A DNA stretch of 64,000 bases from NCBI GenBank assembly GCA_036345935.2, contig JADWOT020000006.1, positions 13,366,519 to 13,430,518 on the forward strand, written 5' to 3'. The notes under the pieces are model-generated. The model saw only the letters and a program-made list of their open reading frames with translations, did not search any database and was not told the origin of the DNA. Below, piece by piece: positions 11,141-23,800 of this stretch; the stretch's first letter is position 1, and every line of letters starts with the position of its first letter. The position numbers were made by a program, and so were the translations under genes. This stretch comes from Taenia hydatigena (lineage: Eukaryota; Platyhelminthes; Cestoda; Cyclophyllidea; Taeniidae).

Positions 11141-13440
11141 TGTTTGTGGATTGTCTCATGCACCTTACTGTCCGACCACAACAAAAGAGGATGATGATCA
11201 CACCTTCTGCTAGCTTTAGTCAGAAATATTGACTAATGACCTCACCCAGCCTCCAACCGCCTTAACATCAACATCACTTTCCACTGCTGAGGCACACGCC
11301 CAAAAGTACAACTGCGTCCCGCTGTCCGTGGATTGCTCGACTTGTACTTTTTAGGCCTTTGCTTTGCGAACACTGTCAATTGTCTTACAATAATCAAAAG
11401 AATATTTACCAATAACATAATCGATCAGCTCAAGACACGGCAATGTTTTGCTAAGTCGATTTGTGTCTATTTTCCAAAATTGGGTTTTTATTTCTGCGTC
11501 CTTTTTATAAAAAATGATATTTAACTTACTACACCCCTACAAACACTCCTGTGGGTAGAACAGGCGAAGTTACTGCCTCACACTTTCCGTAGTTGTATGT
11601 AGCATGTGAAATGGAGAAGAAATCGTCATGATAATGGAATCGAGGCGTATTAATTGGTTTCGATGGCGGCTCCTGAGCTGAGTACAGATAGGCCTCGGTG
11701 TAGTGGACGCCAGTTATTCATTTAACAGTGAGGGAAAGTAGTTTTATGATTCCCCCACAGCGCTACGTTTGTTTCAGTATGTAAATGCCATGATTTGTGT
11801 AAATTTAATTACAGTGAGTTCTTAAGAAATTGATCAACAGGATCGTATTTAGATCTTGTGTTTCAATCTGATAGGATTTGTTGCATCCAGTCTTTTTAAA
11901 GACGTAAACAGCTTATGATAAATGTGATTGGGCGTCTGGAATATTTTTGCAGTTAAATTTAATGTTGAAAATTGGCCTAAATGGTGAGATAGTGATGGGA
12001 AATCTCAATTATGGGTCCAATTGTGATAGTTCAAGCGCAGTCCCACAATTTAGCGGTTTAACGGTTCTTCCTAAAACTGTGCAACAGATTGTACTATCAC
12101 ACCAAACAGCATAGCAGCACTGCTCTCTTCACCCGAAATATTAATTCCACCAATTCCTTACTTGAGGTACCTTCGGTTCGTGTCTATTTGATGCAGAGTT
12201 ATGAAAAAGTTCTACATCATCCTGTTCATTGAGATTGACTGTGTTACCAGCCTCTGTAAATTAGTGTCAGGGTAGGGCTACGAATTTAAAGATAAATTTG
12301 TACCTAAAGTGAACTTGTCATCTCAGAAGGCTTCGCGCAACACCCTTAGAAGAAACGTCCAACTCTTTTCCCCCATTCACCTTCCCCGCCTAAGACAATA
12401 GACCCGCTCGGTTCAAATTTCAACAAGGTGGATGTCTGGCTGCCTTTGGGTGTGAAATATTGTAAAGTCGTTAACCCCGACGACATGGTGAAGGACAGCA
12501 TGAACAAATAAAAATGTTAAGTTTAAGACAATCGAATTATAAAAGGAGAACAGAATCCTTGCTTACTGTGATTTTCGCCATGGGAGAAGAGTTAGAACAG
12601 CCTCAGGTCAAAATACATCGCACCGCATAAAACTGACGGGTATTTAAACCTATATAACCTCGTTAATGTCCGTTTCGCATGGTTTTGTCATTGAACAATT
12701 CAGTCAGTGAAATGATACCAATTATTTGTAGCATTGACGGTATTCTACTACAGCTCGAAATGCCCTTTCCACCGTAAACCTGAAGCTCGTTTTAGTGCTA
12801 CTGGTTAGGCCAACAAACATAAGTTTGTCTAAACCCTATTAGCACCTGTTTATTGTACAATCAGTCGGAGATTCGATAAAAATTTGCAAGTCGTTGACCA
12901 TGCAAATTTGGAACGAACTCAAAAAATCATATACTTCTATTGCTTCAATCACTTGGTGGTGTTCCTAAACTGAAGTGCGCCAGAAAAGGTGAGTGAGACT
13001 CGCAAAATTTAACTTATTAGAACAGATGGTTAATTAAAATACTGAAGCGGGAATTAAAGATGCTTCGTAGTGGGTTAGTAGAATCTCAAGTTAAAGTGGT
13101 CTACGAATTCTGCGATTTTGTGAAGTCCAAGTTACTTGTGAATCTCCATATCCATAGGAGAATGAAGAATATCCGGTTACCAAGGCTGTTGTAATTGCGT
13201 AAGATGACGAGGCATGAGGAAAAGCTTAACGATTTGCATGGAACATTCATGCTAACCGGTGTGTCGAAGGTCTTCAGCATTCCTTACCCCTTTCTTTATG
13301 AACTTAGGAAGGTGATTTAATCCTCACCATAATTTTAAATAGTTATCGTCAAACCTGACAGCCTTATGTATTTTATAGCCTCAAGACAGAGCTAGCACCG
13401 TTCCATTGTGCACACACCACCCCTGTCACTTCCTAGCAGT

Positions 13441-13520
13441 GATTGGTTAGCGATTCACGCATTGCTCTTCGATTGGCCAGAGGATCTCGTATGCTGACCA
13501 ATGGCAGGAGAGATATTTAG
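13441..13520 (+). promoter_or_regulatory. Triple CCAAT-box cluster upstream of the DM-domain gene
   Basis: ATTGG occurs at 13442-13446 and 13472-13476, and CCAAT at 13498-13502, spaced 30 and 26 bases apart, about 170-230 bases before the start codon. An AT-rich motif (gatattta) follows at about 13512. CCAAT boxes spaced like this are typical NF-Y promoters; the promoter role is inferred from position and motif. Confidence 0.45.
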
Positions 13521-13675
13521 AGCTAGTAGGACATAGAGAAACTACAGAATTGTTAATTGACAGTGCGGAAGTATCGATACGCTGCTTACGATACGTTGTC
13601 CCATTTTCTACTGCTGCTGCTTCCGATAAAGGTTACATCGTAACAAATCTCTTTGTGCACGCAGTGTAACGTAAC

Positions 13676-16600
13676 ATGGTCGGCTTATATCAAAATAGCA
13701 ACAATCAAATGCCGGATACAACGTCTCAAGCTATCCAAATACCTACACCACTAATAAACTCCCGTGAAAGTAATGGCAATAATGTATCCAACTCTCAGTA
13801 CGTAGCACTGGATGACTTTTCACTGGCTCAATCTACCCCCGAGTTCTGTGGCGGGGGTCAGACGAGCGTCTTCCACTCCAGCGACTATGCTTACCAGCAA
13901 TCCGTCTACTTTCGACCCCTTGAGGCTGAGACCTTTCCGACTGATTCTACCACTTCCTATTCAGCCATCACGCCGATGGGTACTCCTCATCCCAGCAGAA
14001 TTGGCAGTCTCTTCAAGTCTGTCTCCATTCCCCATTTCCCCGAGGGATCGGAGTCGGAGCGACCCTTCAACCACAGGTAGGTCCATCGCTTAAAGCATTT
14101 TGAACATTTACTTCATCTTTTACGCATACCCATCACTATAAACCGGTATTCAAACATTTTATTACACTAAATAACTAAGCGATTCCTCAGAAAATGCATA
14201 TAATTATTAGATTAAACAAATCCATTAGCAGAAAATTTGGTGTTATTTTCTTAGACAATAAAGTGCCATTTGAAGAGGTGGACGTGGATGTCAAGTGAGT
14301 GAGACCTCGATTTTACGGGAGATGTTTCAGTAAAATCGGACTTCTCCAACTAGTTAAATCCAAGTCATCAGAACTGCGGCTGTACTGCTTTGCGAGCATA
14401 AGATAAAGGTTTATGCGTATTCACGATGACATGAGTACTTAATGCAGCTTTGGCAGATACCGCATTCAAAGGCGTTGGGATGCGCCACACGGTACTAGGT
14501 ATTAAAAACAATTCTAGGGTTATATTAATATGTGAAAATGCTTCAATACATTTGAAAAGCAATTGTTTTCATTTCTAAATTGTGTCTGAGTCTCAATTTT
14601 TAACTGTATAGGAAACGCACTAAATTTCTAATTATTACTTACTCAAAAACCTTATCAAATTATGCTGAACAAAAACTGTGGTTCAGGTTAGTTGTAAATA
14701 AGTATGCTGATTGAAGCTTACACATACTTTTCAAGCTGCGGAAGATGCAGAATTGTAAATTGCGAAGAGATAGACAGCCTGAATAAAAGGGTGATCACTC
14801 AATAATTCATGATTACGGCTAGATGTGAGATCACTGAGATCAAAATTAGCTTTTATCAGTCATTAGATTTGGTGCATGTTGTTTTCATTTAGCATGATTT
14901 GCGGGCAGAACAGTTTGCATAAACCGCTGCCATCCCTCACCTTCAACGCAATCTATCCAACTTCTCTGTGCTTGCCCACATCGCAAAGGCTGCCTTTTGA
15001 GACGGTACCACAGCAACTCCAGCTACACCAGCCAATGGAAGGGACTCCGATGCAGCAGATACCCACCTTCCACACCTCCAACAAGTTCCAGTCTCAAAGC
15101 AGCCTGATGGGACTGCTCGGAAACAGAAGCGAAAAGAATTCGGAATCTTCAGTTTCAGCAAAGGATGACGAACTGAAGCGATTAAAAACAGAAGAGAGTG
15201 CCACCGACAGCGCAGTACCTCGCTCCTCCTACATGTGCCGCAAATGCCGCGCCCACGGTCGGTTGATCGCGGTGCGCCAGCACAAGCGCAATTGCCCCTA
15301 CAAGCAATGCAGCTGCTCCGTCTGCTCCTTGGTCAACTATGGTAGGCACATAGTGGCCCGTCAGATTGCCCTCTATCGTGATCAGAAGAATCACCACACC
15401 GAGGACGGTGGAGGGAGTGGGAGGACGAAAAACGGTGCTGTCAAATCGTGTGCAGAAAAAACTGACCCGGATGAAGAGGGACCGCACTGCCGACGTTGCC
15501 GCAATCATGGGAAAACGAATCCCTGGAAGGGCCACAAGAAAGTTTGCCCATTCTACTACTGCATCTGCCAGCAGTGCATTTTAATCACACTGCGCAAATC
15601 TAATGAAAAGAACCTACGTAAGTTAAGTAAAAGGTAAAACATTCTACCTACAATTTATAAGTAGCAATAATGTGCAATTTTTGTTCGTAGGAGAAGTGGT
15701 ACAGGAATCCAATAAGGAATTGGGCTTAAAAGCCCAACGAAAACAGTCAACGGAAGAAATTTCCTTTTCAACATCATTTTATAATAAGAAAGCAGTTAAA
15801 CTTGGTCAAGAGAAGCAGGGGTTGAGTGGAAGTCAGGAAATTCAATCGACATATCCGGACGGATACGGGTTAAGATGGAAGTCACTTAGAGATCATGAGG
15901 AAAGTACACCACATTCTAATAATATGATTTCTGACGGAGAAACAAGTTTTCTTCCAACTGGTGTCATAACAAGTACCCAACAGGAGAATACATTCTACAG
16001 TTCGCGGGCTCATCAGGCAGCCGCTTTTGCAGCTGCAGCAGCGGCAGCGGTCGCTTTCCAGCAGGAAACAGCGGTCTCTTCTACAGATTCAACAGTTGTG
16101 CTGAAAGAAGAAAGCCGGATTAATTGCTCCAGTCAGCTCGTGGGGCAGCCGAGTTATTCTTTAACAGATACGTGGGTTGGTAGTGACGAGCGAAAATGCG
16201 TTCGATCACCGAAAGTCGGAAATAGCACACCTCTGGAGGGATTCGCAGGGCACAGTGGAATTGGTGGTTTCTGGCAATGCCCGTTCCAATCAGCCAGAAG
16301 TGATGATCAAATCTGCACAGGTAAGTACAGTCGCCTAATTAAAGGAAACGTTGATCAATTGGCTAGTCGCGAGCTGGCAAAGCGATGCTTCTAGCCAAAT
16401 AAGTTGGGATCACTTGAGGACCGCACACCTACATCACAACGAGACAAATAGGCTTTGATTACACACCCACAATTGTACCGATTTTCCCATACCGTTGATG
16501 AGTGCCAACCCACATGCTATCCGATTCTGTCAAATGTCGCTAAAAGCGCGTTTGGCTACACCCGTCTCTCTAGCACAGATTAATTGCTCAAACATCACAC

Positions 16601-17153
16601 AACTCCAACTCGTCAAACCCGTCTAACACCCACACTTGTGATCCAAGGCAGTTATATTTGCACTTTATCAGCGATCTGGAGTGAAGTCACGCTGATAGGA
16701 ACTTCCCTTGTGAGAACCAATTGGTACATTCACCCGGGGAATGATGAAAGACATCAGTGCCTTGGGAATCTCATGAATTGACTAACTTTTGGTGGTACCT
16801 AAATGTCACACGAATCTCAGTGACTGAAATTTGACTAAAGTAGCCCGAAAATTAGCCAGAATTGACACATACTAGACCTAATGTTAAAACTACGACTCAT
16901 CTCTGAAGGATTCTATCCAAGGCACTGAAGCAGTGACCAGCGCAGCGGTTAATATGGTTATTTTTAAATAGAGAGGGGTAATTTTCCCTACATGTATTAT
17001 TTCATTTAAAAGAGAACTATTTTTTATTTAGTGGATGGAATCCCACTTACGGCTTGTCAGCAGTTATCAGGACATCTTTTCAAATCAAGTGGATCTACCA
17101 TGGCCGGAAGTCACGAGCAACGGCTACTACACAAAGTTGACAATATCACATGA
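13676..17153 (+). CDS. DM-domain (DMRT) transcription factor with two DM domains
   Basis: Zinc-dependent DNA-binding factor of the doublesex/mab-3 family, whose members act in sex or germline differentiation. Exons 13676-14076, 14893-15617, 15691-16320, 17032-17153 join in phase to 625 residues. The ATG is preceded by an in-frame stop (13667-13669). Exon 2 carries DM1 (from CRKCRAHG, about residue 249) and DM2 (from CRRCRNHG, about residue 333), each with the full Cys/His ligand set (HKRNCPYKQCSCSVC; HKKVCPFYYCICQQC). DM2 is cut by the intron at 15618-15690. The N-terminus is Ser/Thr/Gln-rich; exon 3 has an alanine run (AAAFAAAAAAAVAF); exon 4 ends HKVDNIT. Donors are gtaggt, gtaagt, gtaagt. 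Two DM domains recall nematode MAB-3, but I cannot assign orthology. Family call is firm; exon 4 rests on splice phase alone. Confidence 0.92.
15236..15388 (+). other. DM domain 1
   Basis: Reads CRKCRAHGRLIAVRQHKRNC, then PYKQCSCSVC and a recognition helix ending VARQIALYRDQK. All intertwined zinc ligands are present. It keeps the long C-terminal helix (R-x-I-V-A-R-Q-I-A-L) seen in most DM domains. Confidence 0.92.
15488..15617 (+). other. DM domain 2
   Basis: Reads CRRCRNHGKTNPWKGHKKVC, then PFYYCICQQC. Zinc ligands are intact and the first half (RNHGxxxxxKGHK) is close to the consensus. The helix after it (ILITLRKSNEKN) lacks the usual RQxxMAxQxAL pattern, and the coding sequence is interrupted by an intron there. 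Confidence 0.9.
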
Positions 17154-17299
17154 GCAGTGGAAAAAAAGAGCCAACTAAAATTGTATATACGCATATACAC
17201 ATTGGCTTGTTGCCTCTTGATGTGTCTAAATTCATATGGATGGCAGCAGGCATTAAAGATTCCTCCGACAATTTAAGCCCAATCGCTTAGCGTGTCGAT

Positions 17300-17305
17300 A
17301 ATAAA
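17300..17305 (+). terminator. Poly(A) signal AATAAA of the DM-domain gene
   Basis: AATAAA about 150 bases after the stop codon; a second copy is at 17357-17362. Either could direct 3' end formation; assigned by position only. Confidence 0.5.
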
Positions 17306-17593
17306 GAATACTGACTCTGAGACGAAACAATTGGTAAAAGCCATTAAAGATATCACAATAAATGCACAACTTCTAACTCACAACACAACCATATTGCGAC
17401 AATTTAGTAAAGGGAAAAAAGATTGCAGTTATTAATGCACCCAAATACATAAGCAATTTGGTAAGAAGTCTGTAATCTCCACTGCAACAATATTTTAAAT
17501 GAAAAAAATACGCACGAAGGAATAGGAATTAGCAAAGATTTTTAGTATTTCAGGAAAAAGCGCATCATAAAACGGATTTATACCAATATAAAG

Positions 17594-17616
17594 ACACACA
17601 CACACACACACACACA
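17594..17616. repeat. (AC)n microsatellite
   Basis: Uninterrupted AC dinucleotide repeat of about 11 units in the spacer between two convergent genes. Confidence 0.95.
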
Positions 17617-17846
17617 AGTATTTAAAGAAGGAAAAACACCAAAATGCTTAAGAGGGGAGCTAACATTCAACAGACCAAATATGTTCGAAGGGTTACTTCC
17701 TCTTCAAAAAAGGCAAGTGAAGATATGGAAGAGGAGCAAAGCGAACTGGAAATATGAGTAGCGACAGTGGCGATCACAACCGATTAGTTAATTGAGGAGC
17801 GCACAACATCGAGATATTAGAGAGCTCGACCAGTGTCGCGTGACAT

Positions 17847-20800
17847 CTAGCGCGTTTTTTCGACTTCTGCACAAAGATAGTCGAGACAACTCGGGTCGGC
17901 CAGCGTTGAAGTGTCACCGAATTCGCGTTCTCCATTGGCAATCTTGCGCAGGATTCGACGAATGATCTTTCCACTGCGGGTCTTAGGCAAGGCCGGAGCA
18001 GCCTGAAAAGCAACACATTACCTGGATATACGTTATTCGGAGGCTAATCTTTGACGACAAATGCACGTACCTGAATGTAATCTGGCGCAGCGAAGGGAGC
18101 TATCTTTGCTCTCACAAGATTGACGAGTTCTTGGCGCAGTTCAGGAGTAATTATTTGAGGAACGCTGTCTTTTAGTGTGACGAAACAGTGGAGACACTCG
18201 CCCTTCACTTTGTGGTGCCTTGCAACGGCTGCTGCTTCGGCTACCAAAGGATGGGAACCCAGAGCGGATTCGACCTCAACCGTGCTCAAGAGGTGACCAC
18301 TCATGTTCAGCATATCGTCCATACGTCCTGTTGCAGAGCCGCAAACATCTTTGTTAAGAAATCCACCGCTTCCCACTCGATGGCGTGTGACAATAAGCTT
18401 TTGTTCAAAGGACATAATTGACGAGAAACTAGAAAGTTAATTCTAGACACATTATCCCGATTGTCTGACCCATTTGGCTGTCCAAAACTTGTGCCTTCAT
18501 CAGTTGTACGGATTTATGAGGAATGTAACGATTCTAGGCGAATGGTATGCTGTTAAAATTAACCGGAAGGAAAGCGATTTTTGTCATAATTGGAAGCTGT
18601 TTGTAACAAAGTAGCATAAGTCTCACTTTCAGTCGGGAGTCAAGTTAAATAAATTATAAGTGAAATTTCAGAAACCAGAATAAGCACCGCCCACGCGTCT
18701 ACGAGAGCTAAGACAGATCTATCGGCGAACATGTGATATGCAATGAGACATTCGCTGGCAAAAGAACATGACGCAGTATTACTCTAGCAACAAATTTGAT
18801 TATGCTAAGAAAAAAATATTCATTTAATGACACAGGAGACTAAGGAATGACGACACATAAGGCTTCATTAATCTTCCCTGAAGTAGTCTATTGGCAGATA
18901 TCAACAACATATTAGCGACTGGTTCGATAAGCAAAACTGCACCACAAAAAGTATTAAAATGTACTGGATGAAACGATTATATACATTTAATGGTATGGGG
19001 AGAGGCAAGAGACAGCTTCCTAAATTATGAAACGAGTAGCCATGAAAATCACTTAATGAAAGAATATAAAAGAAGACATTTACAAATTTTCATGCCTGTG
19101 GACATCGTTTCAACAAGGTGCATCAAAGAGTATCGCTTTAAACGAGAGGCAGGACATGTGGTGCAGCCAGTCGTCCGCTCATTGAGCTTCAAAAAGTTAA
19201 AAGAGGACGGTACTGACTCCATACACTGAATTAATGTAAAGCACGAAATACGAGCATGCATTAAGTGCAATCGAGGGGACGTTTGCCAAAAATCATCGAA
19301 GGAGGTAAATCCTACAAAAAATGACCATTGAAAGGCAAACAGTTATAAACATTCAACCATGTGTAAAATAGGAATTAACTAAAACCGTACACTCCGCCTC
19401 AAGTTTGGATGAATAAAGAGGTTGAAGCCATCTTCTTGGGAGCATCATTTCAAATAGACACTAGTTCAGGTACTACCAAGTTATCCACTGTAATAAGGTG
19501 TAGATGCAATATATTTTAATTATTGATAAATACAAATTAAGACCTCTATAGTGATTTAGACCAGAATTGGAGCACAGTAAACAAAAGTTGAAGCATGCCG
19601 AACTGAGTTTGAAAACTGAAGATACGTTGGTGTTCCTACTTGAACAGATGAGGTTTTCTTCGACTTTTGCCCAGCGAATTCAGACAGGATATCTCCGCTC
19701 TAACTACAGAGAGGCAAAAATATGAAACCCAATTGATTTAAAAAAACAATTGCACTCAAACGTGCAAAAGATGTGGTTAATGCTTATAGAGGCGGAAGGT
19801 GTGGAGACGCAATCTCAAAGTCGCGAACTAAAACAAAATTAAACGCCGCACGCACTGCTGCGCAGTGATAAAAAACATTCGGAGATGAGACGCAACTCAA
19901 CGTTGGACTTAAGAGGAACGAAGACGACAGCGCATTAATTTTGGCTTTCACAAAGAGGAGCAGTCACGTCCACAACTTTGTAAAACAATTCGGATTGAGA
20001 TGGTGGAAATGCATACAGTCCAGCACGAAACGATGTGGATAAGTGTGGAGTAATAGAACGAGTTACAAAAAAATCCAAGATTGGGACCGCCTAACCGGTT
20101 TTCAAAATGTACGAAAATAAACACCTAAAATACAACGGACTGTAAGTGATAAAAACGTACCACAAGCAAAAAGCGTACATGTGGCATGAACTAGCCCCAT
20201 AAATGCTCTTCACCACAGAATGAACGCATTATAGGAACTCATTTACTCTCAAGAGGACGGAACTTACTGATCATATAACATTTTAATCGTATCAATGAGA
20301 CAATGTGATGAATGGAAAGTTCACTCTAGGGAATTCATAATTTGAAGGCAATGGATAAAGGGTGGCGAAATAAACTTCGCAGAAACAGCAACAAACACTA
20401 GTGTTATACGCACGACTCATTTGGTGTATTCCCGTGCGCAAAGGCAGCATCATGGACAGCTAGCGCCATAAGATAGCACTACAACAGCTACGAGTTATCC
20501 TTACATCAAATTCAGGTTCTGAATATTAAATAAATAATCGCAATTGCAACGACAGAGAAAGTATGCACCAGTGAATACCTGTAATCCAGAAATTATTTTC
20601 TGAGTCCAAAATGGCTCCGTCGCCACTCATGAAATAGCCAGGGAAGCGTTTGAAGTAAACATCTTCGAACCGCTTATGATCACCATAGATGGTGCGCGCA
20701 ATGCCTGGCCATGGGGCAGCGAACACGAGATAGCCCTCCTCCACGCACTTATCGTCAGACAGCTTTTTCGCAGGAGCGCCTTCATCACCGGTGTCAAACT

Positions 20801-23800
20801 CATTTTTGATGATGCGGGCGTCCACCCCGAAGAAGGGCCGACCTGCACAACCGGATTGCATTGGTATCGCACCTGGCAGCGTTGTAATCATATGACCACC
20901 CGTTTCCGTCTGCCAGAAAGTGTCCACAATGGCACAGCGACTGTCGCCCACCACCTCGTAGTACCACTTCCAGGCTGACGCATTGATCGGCTCTCCCACA
21001 GAGCCGAGGATCTAAAAGAAATTAGTAATGTGGATTTGTGCAATGTGCAATAATATTACACGATGCTATCCTAGGAATCATGAAAATCGCAAGTACATGA
21101 ACGTTTACCAAGCAAAATAACAGTTAGTAGCATAAAGAAGCAATGAATGGTAAAAGCTGTCATAAGAGCCATGATCATCAAAAATACTTGAGATCAAAGA
21201 GCGTGAAAAAGGGACTTGTTGAAATACATTTGGAGTAATGACCGGTGACCTTGAGGGTGGATTGATAGCCAAATCTTCGGACCAGAAAAAGGAATAGAGC
21301 TCTTTAGTCCTTTATCATTGAACCTGAAACCCACAGGTGATGGATCACGCATAAACCTGGCAGCATTACATCACAAGTTCACTCACACGGCCCGATTCGC
21401 CATGTTAATTTAATCTTACAGCTACTTCAATCACTAACACACTAACACTGAAGGTTTAAAATTTCCTAGAGCAATAAGAGGAAGTACAGTGACATCCAGC
21501 TACTAATGAATCGCTTAATTGGTGTTTGGGAAATCTATTGGGGAGGAGGGGGCTAGATATACTCAAAGGACCGAATAGCATAAATAGATTCAAGCTAAGG
21601 TTAAGCACTTCACATGAAGTAATGCCAAATCTTTCAACTATTACCCAGTTGATTCATTCAAATTATGCAACATCAGATGTTTTCAACGAGCGCAAACTTG
21701 GTGAGTGGTCAATTTTCGTATGCAAACGGTGCATTTAAGACAAAGTACGTTGGATCTGTTGTGAAAATTCGTAAATTTTACATCTACTGGATAAATAAGC
21801 TAAATATTTGACAAAAGTGGGTAAAAAGATAAAGTGCTTCAGTAAATAGTTAAAAGGCAATTAATCGAAAAAGATCTCAGACCACGAAAGAACACGTTCA
21901 CAGCAAATAAAACAGTAACGAAGGTTCATCACGTGACGAAACAATTATAGGCTTTTACCTTGTCACAGGGTGTAAAGCACAGATCACGATTTCGGCAAAA
22001 GTCCGACAACAAGAAACGCAACAGATCATCAGAAAAGAAAAAAAGCAGAGAAAACGTGAAGATTAGTGTGTATGCTGGTCCCCAAAACAATTACCGTTTT
22101 CCTTTGCTTCATCTGTAAAATCCAAAATAATGATTTGGTCAACCTTTTCAATCTCATGAGTGGGTAAATGGAAGAGCCACCACAAACTAATGATACCCCG
22201 GAAAAAGAGCGAATGTTCAATGAAATTGCGTAGGGGTCCGATGAAGTGAACTAACTACCATAAAAAACGGAAGGCCTCTTAGAGAAGGGTATTAAACACA
22301 CATACGCAGACAATCAAGTTCTCTTTTTCGCTAGTAATGAGGCATTTCATACTCAAATGTTTATTATCTGTGTTTGTCATCGTGGAGAACATATAAATTT
22401 GATCTACTCTTGGTTATTATGGTGTGGTAGAACAATTAACTTTCAAAAGTAATGCCTTCAGAATTCTTTGTAGTTTGCACAGTAAATATTTATCTGTAGG
22501 CATTTTTTGCAGATTGAACTCAATCTGGAAACAATTTTGAAAAATCTATGCTTTGTCAGCACTGTGATTCAGAATAAATAGAAAACTTTTAATGCAAATA
22601 CACCATCGTAATCAGCAAACATGGCTAATGCGAGTTAAAGAACTTTTCGGAAATTTCAGAAATTTAAATGTATTTAATTCCAACATTAAGGCAGAAAAAT
22701 AGGAGAAATTTTACTTTGAGACTGGACCGATCGTACTTCTTGACATGCTCCTCACCCGCCCCAATGAGCATGCGGATGACGGTGGGTGCGGTGTAGAACT
22801 TGGTAACACGATACCGCTCCACTATGGACCAGTAACGGCCGTAATCCGGCCAGTTGGGAAGTCCTTCAAAAATCACGCTCGTCACCCCGTTCAGGAGAGG
22901 ACCGTAGATGAGATAGCTGTGACCTAGTTATACTAATTCCAATATAACTCCAAACCTTGCCGTAGTTCTTCAATAAAGTATGAGTCCAATAATAATTCAA
23001 AATTGAGAGAGATTGGAAAGATTATTTGGCAAATGATCTTGCATCAAATTAATTAATATTCAAAATGCATCAGCCAATAGCAACAAATTATTTGGACACG
23101 AGTTGGAGCATTAGATTACGAAGAAATAAAAAGCAACTGGGTCAGGCTCATGTTGCATCGCATATGGAGATACTTTAGTAGACTTTGTCGATTGCAAACA
23201 AAGGAACATCAATCAGAATCCCAACAATGATCACATTTAATGAAGTAGTTTACGTACCTAAGTAAGGCACTCAAATCGATTGAATCAAACATTAATTCAT
23301 ACTCTACAATCGAAATTCTAGGAACATCAACGATACCTATAAGCGCTTATTTCAAGTAAAACACAAGTTACGCGTATTTACCAGTGATCCATCCGATGTC
23401 TGCCGTGCACCAGTACACATCATCAGGATGGAGGTCAAACACATACTTGGCAGTGGTTGCTGCGTAGACCATGTAACCGCCGGTGGTGTGCAAAAGACCC
23501 TTCGGTCGACCAGTGCTCCCACTGGAATAGAGGATGAAAAGGCCATCTTCCGCGTCCATCCACTCAACTGGGCATTCGGTTTCAACGGGAGGAACTGCCT
23601 CATCCCACCAAACATCACGATCTGCGCGCATGCGGATGGAGAAGCTAAATGTGCACCGAAGAGCACCATTAAATAGCATCAAGAGCAACCTCTGTAAAAA
23701 CAGGATACATCGCCAGGTTCTTCTACTTTCAACTTAGTTTTTTTGTTTCAACCAATCCTAAAGTAAAAGAAATAAAGTCTCACAATAATAACTATACCAA

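Larger units (their letters stand above)
7442..13675. other. Intergenic region between BRCA2 and the DM-domain gene
   Basis: About 6.2 kb without a recognised gene. Short open frames are present, mostly from low-complexity or GT-rich sequence. It holds a G-rich purine tract (9722-9770), a GT/GC-rich tract (10733-11140), an exon-like segment (10524-10575) and, at its right end, the CCAAT cluster before the DM gene. The GC-richer stretch at 8200-8570 may be a decayed retroelement fragment, but I could not identify it. Confidence 0.6.
17154..17846. other. Spacer between convergent DM-factor and ACSS genes
   Basis: About 690 bases separating the 3' ends of two convergent genes. It contains two poly(A) signals for the plus-strand gene and an (AC)n microsatellite. 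No further coding sequence was seen. Confidence 0.7.

Noticed and set aside
10743..11213. 156-codon plus-strand open frame
   Set aside because: Lies in the GT/GC-rich repeat tract; overlapping frames on both strands are equally open and the peptide is Cys/Val-rich noise.
14254..14294. Small exon between DM-gene exons 1 and 2 (ttcttag acceptor, gtgagt donor)
   Set aside because: In the required phase it meets a stop after two codons; skipping it gives a clean join. An alternative 3' isoform is possible but unsupported.
15182..15535. 117-codon minus-strand frame
   Set aside because: Antisense shadow of the DM domains.
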